A stretch of DNA of 9,676 nt from JBFWML01 sp050251635 (GTDB taxonomy: Bacteria; Campylobacterota; Campylobacteria; Campylobacterales; SZUA-545), in assembly GCA_050251635.1 (NCBI GenBank), contig JBFWML010000062.1:1-9676 (forward strand). The letters are read 5' to 3'. Below the pieces are notes generated by a model. That model saw only the letters and a list, made by a program, of their open reading frames with translations. It was not told the DNA's origin and searched no databases. Numbering within the stretch: the first letter of the stretch is position 1; the number at the start of each line of letters is the position of its first letter. Of this stretch, positions 6,778 through 9,676 are shown piece after piece. The translations under genes were made by a program, and so were the position numbers.

Positions 6778-6794
6778 TTAAAAGCGGCTTTTAA
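6778..6794. repeat. Short A/T-rich inverted repeat between the 213-aa gene and the rhodanese gene
   Basis: TTAAAAGC and GCTTTTAA flank a single G. As RNA the usable stem is about 7 bp and mostly A-U, with a 3-nt loop. It could act as a weak attenuator after the 213-aa gene or as a dyad binding site, but no proper U tract follows. The rest of the 71-nt gap (6728-6798) shows no clear promoter. Confidence 0.25.
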
Positions 6795-6798
6795 CGGG

Positions 6799-7440
6799 CT
6801 AAATCAATCCGGTTTCATCCATGCTTTTGCGCAGGGTTTCGAGGGCGGTTAGCTCCCTTTGCCAGCGATCTTGCTCGATGCGCATGAGTTTTTCGTAGTA
6901 GCTCCAGCTTTTGGGCGGTTCGTTGTTCTTACGCAGCAGATCGTTGCTCTCCACCATGACCTCGTCTTTATAGCGGCGGTAAACCAGCGCGGGGTTTCTC
7001 AAGGCCTTGCGCAACAGATCAATGCGAAGCTCGACCCAGCCTTGGTATTCGTGCATATCCCTTGCGGGCGGGATCGACTGATGAAACAGCGGGCCGAAAT
7101 CGGCGGTGAAGTCGGCTTTGCCAAACCGCGAGAGGGCTTGGTCTTTTTGGTGCCGGGTGAGGTTGTGGGAGAGCAGATCGGCAAAGAGCGCCGGGGCGCG
7201 CTTGTGGAGGCGTTCTTCTTTTTCTTGCGCGGTTGCGCCGGGTAGATAGGGCAGTTTACTCATGAGCCAGTCGGCTTGGTTTTCGGCATCGACGCGGTGA
7301 AAACCCGCCTCGATCAGCCGGGTAATGAGCTGCGGTCTGGCTTGGGCGCGCACGGTTTCGACCCGCGCCCGTTTTGCCGATAGGGTTTCATCGCTGGCGG
7401 CATGAAGCTGCAGCGTAATGGTGGGCAAGGATGCCTGCAT
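6799..7440 (-). CDS. Hypothetical protein, 213 aa, charged and helix-rich
   Basis: I do not recognise this protein. It is rich in Arg, Lys, Glu and Leu and looks predominantly alpha-helical, with no membrane segment, signal peptide or cysteine cluster. The C-terminal 80 residues (Tyr-Arg-Arg-Tyr, then WSYYEKLMRIEQDRW) are rich in aromatic and charged residues. The ATG start is well supported by a near-ideal ribosome binding site, so the gene is probably real and well translated. It ends 71 nt before the rhodanese gene and could be the first gene of the same operon or a separate unit. Its 5' region is shared with the divergent metallopeptidase gene. Confidence 0.8.
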   Translation of the reverse strand: MQASLPTITLQLHAASDETLSAKRARVETVRAQARPQLITRLIEAGFHRVDAENQADWLMSKLPYLPGATAQEKEERLHKRAPALFADLLSHNLTRHQKDQALSRFGKADFTADFGPLFHQSIPPARDMHEYQGWVELRIDLLRKALRNPALVYRRYKDEVMVESNDLLRKNNEPPKSWSYYEKLMRIEQDRWQRELTALETLRKSMDETGLI

Positions 7441-7444
7441 GAAA

Positions 7445-7453
7445 CACCTCCTT
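7445..7453 (-). promoter_or_regulatory. Near-perfect Shine-Dalgarno of the 213-aa gene
   Basis: AAGGAGGTG on the minus strand, whose AGGAGG core lies 6 nt before the ATG at 7440. It is the strongest ribosome binding site in the window and fixes this start. The remaining 7454-7545 should hold divergent promoters, but I cannot pick a convincing -35/-10 pair in either direction. Confidence 0.85.
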
Positions 7454-7545
7454 CAAAAAACAAGCACGATCGGATCCAAAACAACCACCAACCGCTATTT
7501 TTTGAATTTATTTCCCGCAAACCCAAGGCGTGTTAAAAACCCGGC

Positions 7546-8148
7546 ATGGAAGTAACCGTCAAAATCAGCCCCAAAGCCCGCCGCTGGCGCTTAAGCGTGA
7601 ACGCCGAAGCCGAAGCGGTTTTAACCGTGCCGCGCGGTACCGCCAAAAGCGCCATCGACGCGGTGCTGACCCGTCACGCCGACTGGATCGACCGCCAGAG
7701 GGCCAAGCGCCAAATGAGGGGCGAAGCGGCGCGGACGCTCTATGCGCAAAATGCGGGGCTGCACCCCTTTTTGGGTGCGTGGATCGCGCTGGAGGGCGGC
7801 CAAGAGGAGCGTTTTTACCGCGCGGAAGCGAAGCGGTTTTTTGAGATCGAGTGCGCGAAGCTGGCGGCGGAACTGGGCAAGAGGATCGAGCGCGTCAGCG
7901 TGCGCGACCAAAAAACCCGCTGGGGAAGCTGCTCCGGGCGCGGCACGATCAGCTTTAGCTGGCGCATTCTCAAAGCACCGCGTTTTGTGGCCTTTTACCT
8001 CGCCGCCCACGAATGCGCCCATCTAACCCACAAAAACCACGGCGCGGGATTTTGGGCGTGCGTGGCGCAGCTTTGCCCGGACTACGAAGCGGCGGAACGG
8101 TGGCTCAAAACAAACGGCGATTTTCTCAGGTTTGACCCGTGGCGCTAG
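7546..8148 (+). CDS. YgjP/DUF45-family zinc metallopeptidase
   Basis: The 200-aa product carries the classic YgjP-like signature: QKTRWGSCS (122-130), ISFSWRILKAP (135-145), then the zinc-binding AAHECAHLTHKNHGAGFW (153-170) with HExxH at 155-159 and a probable third ligand at His165. This is the SprT-like gluzincin arrangement, and Glu156 would be catalytic. Length and motif spacing are normal and it looks intact and cytosolic. Physiological substrates of this family are poorly known. The ATG at 7546 has no strong ribosome binding site, so initiation may be weak or close to a leaderless start. The 3' end overlaps the next gene by 10 nt, which suggests coupling. Family confidence is high. Confidence 0.92.
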   Translation: MEVTVKISPKARRWRLSVNAEAEAVLTVPRGTAKSAIDAVLTRHADWIDRQRAKRQMRGEAARTLYAQNAGLHPFLGAWIALEGGQEERFYRAEAKRFFEIECAKLAAELGKRIERVSVRDQKTRWGSCSGRGTISFSWRILKAPRFVAFYLAAHECAHLTHKNHGAGFWACVAQLCPDYEAAERWLKTNGDFLRFDPWR

Positions 8149-8486
8149 AACTGCACTTCTGGGCGGCGCTGATCTTTGCGGGGTTTATCCTCGCCGATCG
8201 GCTCTTTTTGCGCCGGGCGTTCGATCAAGCCGCGCTCAAACCGCTGTACAAAAAGGCCCGATCGGTTTTGGCGATCGCGGCGGCGGTTTTGATTGTCACG
8301 GGGTTGTGGCTGCTGGAACCGCATTTTTATCTTAAAGCCGCGCTGGGCCTAGTGACAATCGCGCTTTTTTTCATCTGTCCGATCGCGTCGCAAAAACTGC
8401 CCCCCAAGGGCCGCGCCTTTTACCGCGCGGCGGTTTTGACGCTCTTGATTGCAACGGTATTATTTGGCCGTTTTTTGTCATTTTGA
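8139..8486 (+). CDS. Small integral membrane protein, four predicted helices
   Basis: The 115-aa product is strongly hydrophobic, with likely helices at about 4-21, 42-60, 63-84 and 95-113. His6 lies at the start of helix 1 (LHFWAALIFAGF), and Pro61/His62 break helices 2 and 3. The pattern resembles small CopD-like or cytochrome-b-like four-helix proteins of unknown role in Campylobacterota, but I cannot confirm the family. It starts with GTG at 8139 inside the metallopeptidase gene, so the two are probably co-translated and may work together at the membrane. No terminator is visible after its stop. Confidence 0.8.
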   Translation: MALELHFWAALIFAGFILADRLFLRRAFDQAALKPLYKKARSVLAIAAAVLIVTGLWLLEPHFYLKAALGLVTIALFFICPIASQKLPPKGRAFYRAAVLTLLIATVLFGRFLSF

Positions 8487-8512
8487 TCATTTAATTTTCC
8501 ATTCGATCGGAC

Positions 8513-8548
8513 GATAATGAGGTAATATCAGGTTGCCAACAAGGAAAG
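8513..8548 (+). promoter_or_regulatory. Candidate -10 element and ribosome binding site of the calcium-loop gene
   Basis: GATAAT (8513-8518) and TAATAT (8523-8528) are both possible -10 hexamers in the 65-nt gap after the membrane protein gene. I see no convincing -35. AAGGAAAG (8541-8548) lies 3 nt before the ATG at 8552 and is a good ribosome binding site. Confidence 0.45.
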
Positions 8549-8551
8549 TCC

Positions 8552-9583
8552 ATGACGATCGACAGTATTAATTTTGTTGCAAGCCTAAGCCAGCCGGGCA
8601 GTAAACCGATCGGTACTGCCAAGCAGCTCTTGATGCACTATTGGAGCACCAAAAACCCCGGCGAAAGCTGGGGGTTGAACGATGAGCAAACGCAAGAGTT
8701 GAACGATCTGGGCTTGCTAGGTAATTATGTGAACAGCAATCTGGATTTGCAGAATTTCAAGAGTTACGAAGAACTCAAAACAACATTGCTTTACAACAAG
8801 GTCTATGGCGCGCAACTGTTGGCGGCCAAGGAAACCGATCATATAGCAGAGTATTTTTATGAGGGCCACGAGTTTCGTGAAAGGGGGTCTGATGCGCTGG
8901 ACAATGCTGCTTGGAATATCCGCAAGACACAAACCCTCATCCTGAACAAGATGTATGACAACCCCAACAATGCTGCTGCCTTCACCCTGGGTGATATTCG
9001 GGGTAATTTGATGCTTGATCTCAACGGCAACGATCGGGTCGATACCGGCGCGGAATTTCTAAAAATCCATGAGCTTTTAGCGATGGACAGCAACCGAGAT
9101 GGCTTGATTAGCGCAAATGATTCAGAGTTCAAAAATCTAAAAGTCACCATCAATGACGCGCAGGGCGGTTATCAGGTTGTGGCGCTTTCGACGTTGGCAA
9201 ACTTTATTAATCTTGAGGATTATGTGAGTTCCAGCAAAACCCCCATTTACGACATTATCCCCGGCGCGACCGATACGCCCAAAGATATGTTTTTGCGCTA
9301 TGTCGATCCGGTTTACACCTACGATCGCTTCGACAATAATGAACTGAATGAAATGCTTTCTACGCAGATTACTACCGATGACGGCTGGGTTGTGCGCAAC
9401 AGTGAAACCGAATCGTTTTTTAAAAATATCGCCTATTTCAAGCAATCGGCCGACGGCGATTTTTATCTGCAAAGGGCACATTCGGCTACCAATAAAGATG
9501 TGGTGGATGATGTCGGTAATCAGTTGGCCAATGGCGTTTATTACAGCGGTGGGACCATTAAAAATTCTGTGTCAGTCCGATAG
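8552..9583 (+). CDS. EF-hand-like calcium-binding protein related to RTX/secreted giant proteins, possibly truncated
   Basis: The 343-aa product has no N-terminal signal peptide or membrane segment. Residues 153-225 match a module familiar from large type-I-secreted RTX-like proteins: a calcium loop DLNGNDRVDTGAEF (156-169), then DSNRDGLISAND (179-190), FKNLKV and STLANFINLEDY, the counterpart of the usual TLAELGI segment. The first loop has its acidic residue one place late (E168), as in those proteins; the second is a canonical 12-residue EF loop. Residues 1-150 are not recognised. No GGxGxDxxx nonapeptide repeats are present, which is unusual for the class. GC is lower than in the core genes. 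The stop lies 26 nt before the next start, in a possible insertion-sequence end, so the C-terminus may be missing. Function and export are unknown. Confidence 0.8.
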   Translation: MTIDSINFVASLSQPGSKPIGTAKQLLMHYWSTKNPGESWGLNDEQTQELNDLGLLGNYVNSNLDLQNFKSYEELKTTLLYNKVYGAQLLAAKETDHIAEYFYEGHEFRERGSDALDNAAWNIRKTQTLILNKMYDNPNNAAAFTLGDIRGNLMLDLNGNDRVDTGAEFLKIHELLAMDSNRDGLISANDSEFKNLKVTINDAQGGYQVVALSTLANFINLEDYVSSSKTPIYDIIPGATDTPKDMFLRYVDPVYTYDRFDNNELNEMLSTQITTDDGWVVRNSETESFFKNIAYFKQSADGDFYLQRAHSATNKDVVDDVGNQLANGVYYSGGTIKNSVSVR

Positions 9584-9609
9584 GATCTTAAACCCCAAAG
9601 GATTGACCC

Positions 9610-9676
9610 ATGAACCAAACAAGCCAGCGGTTCGATCTCGACACCGCTTTAGCGCAGATCAAGGCCGGAGCCAAGA
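9610..9676 (+). CDS. 5' end of a gene, possibly an IS256-like transposase (partial)
   Basis: An ATG at 9610 with AAAGGA about 7-8 nt upstream opens a frame that stays open for 22 codons to the window end. The visible residues (FDLDTALAQIKAGAK) resemble my memory of IS256-family transposase N-termini, which often begin with a short phase of this type before a conserved GKDG segment. Too little is visible to be sure, and it could be an unrelated gene. Confidence 0.5.
   Translation, partial: MNQTSQRFDLDTALAQIKAGAK

Noticed and set aside
6778..6794. Intrinsic terminator after the 213-aa gene
   Set aside because: The stem is short and A-U rich with no following U tract; kept only as a weak inverted repeat.
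7461..7480. Sigma-54-like GG-N10-GC upstream of the 213-aa gene
   Set aside because: Only the GG and GC dinucleotides fit; the CACG and TTG parts of the consensus are missing, so chance is likely.
7621..8022. 133-codon minus-strand open frame
   Set aside because: Antisense to the metallopeptidase gene with its HExxH motif; Arg/Ala/Pro-rich shadow.

Overview
The window looks like a chromosomal segment of a Campylobacterota (Epsilonproteobacteria) bacterium of moderately high GC. The lineage call is inference. It rests on a short type-I-like TlyA next to a short RibF, a roughly 600-residue UbiD-family decarboxylase of the type tied to futalosine-pathway menaquinone synthesis, tightly overlapping genes, and frequent GTG/TTG starts. 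I could not place the genus. The hexamer CGATCG is strikingly abundant (24 copies by hand count).

Layout: positions 7440 to 2306 on the minus strand hold a compact housekeeping cluster. In transcription order it contains an unrecognised 213-aa protein with an excellent ribosome binding site, a single-domain rhodanese, a ferredoxin-thioredoxin-reductase-like protein fused to a second rhodanese, TlyA (rRNA 2'-O-methyltransferase), RibF (FMN/FAD synthesis) and the UbiD-like decarboxylase. From the rhodanese onward the genes overlap or lie 1 nt apart, so co-transcription and translational coupling are likely. Shared themes are sulfur/thiol redox chemistry and flavin/quinone cofactors: RibF makes the FMN that UbiD-family enzymes use in prenylated form.

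Downstream of ubiD on the same strand (2256 to the left edge) sits a two-gene accessory cassette with its own TATAAT-containing promoter. Its genes are a P-loop ATPase with a C-terminal winged-helix-like tail, and an overlapping gene whose product has an uncharacterised N-terminal domain followed by near-identical 40-residue TPR repeats running off the window. The TPR gene is open from 959 to position 1 and is easily missed because its stop lies outside. The pair resembles split STAND-type conflict/signalling modules and is the best candidate here for an undescribed system.

On the plus strand, divergent from the cluster, lie a YgjP/DUF45 zinc metallopeptidase overlapping a small four-helix membrane protein. 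They are followed by a lower-GC gene with two EF-hand-like calcium loops of the type seen in large secreted RTX-like proteins. The window ends just inside another gene whose first residues recall an IS256-type transposase, so the calcium-loop gene may have been cut short by an insertion sequence. Both ends of the window therefore look accessory, around a core of housekeeping genes.
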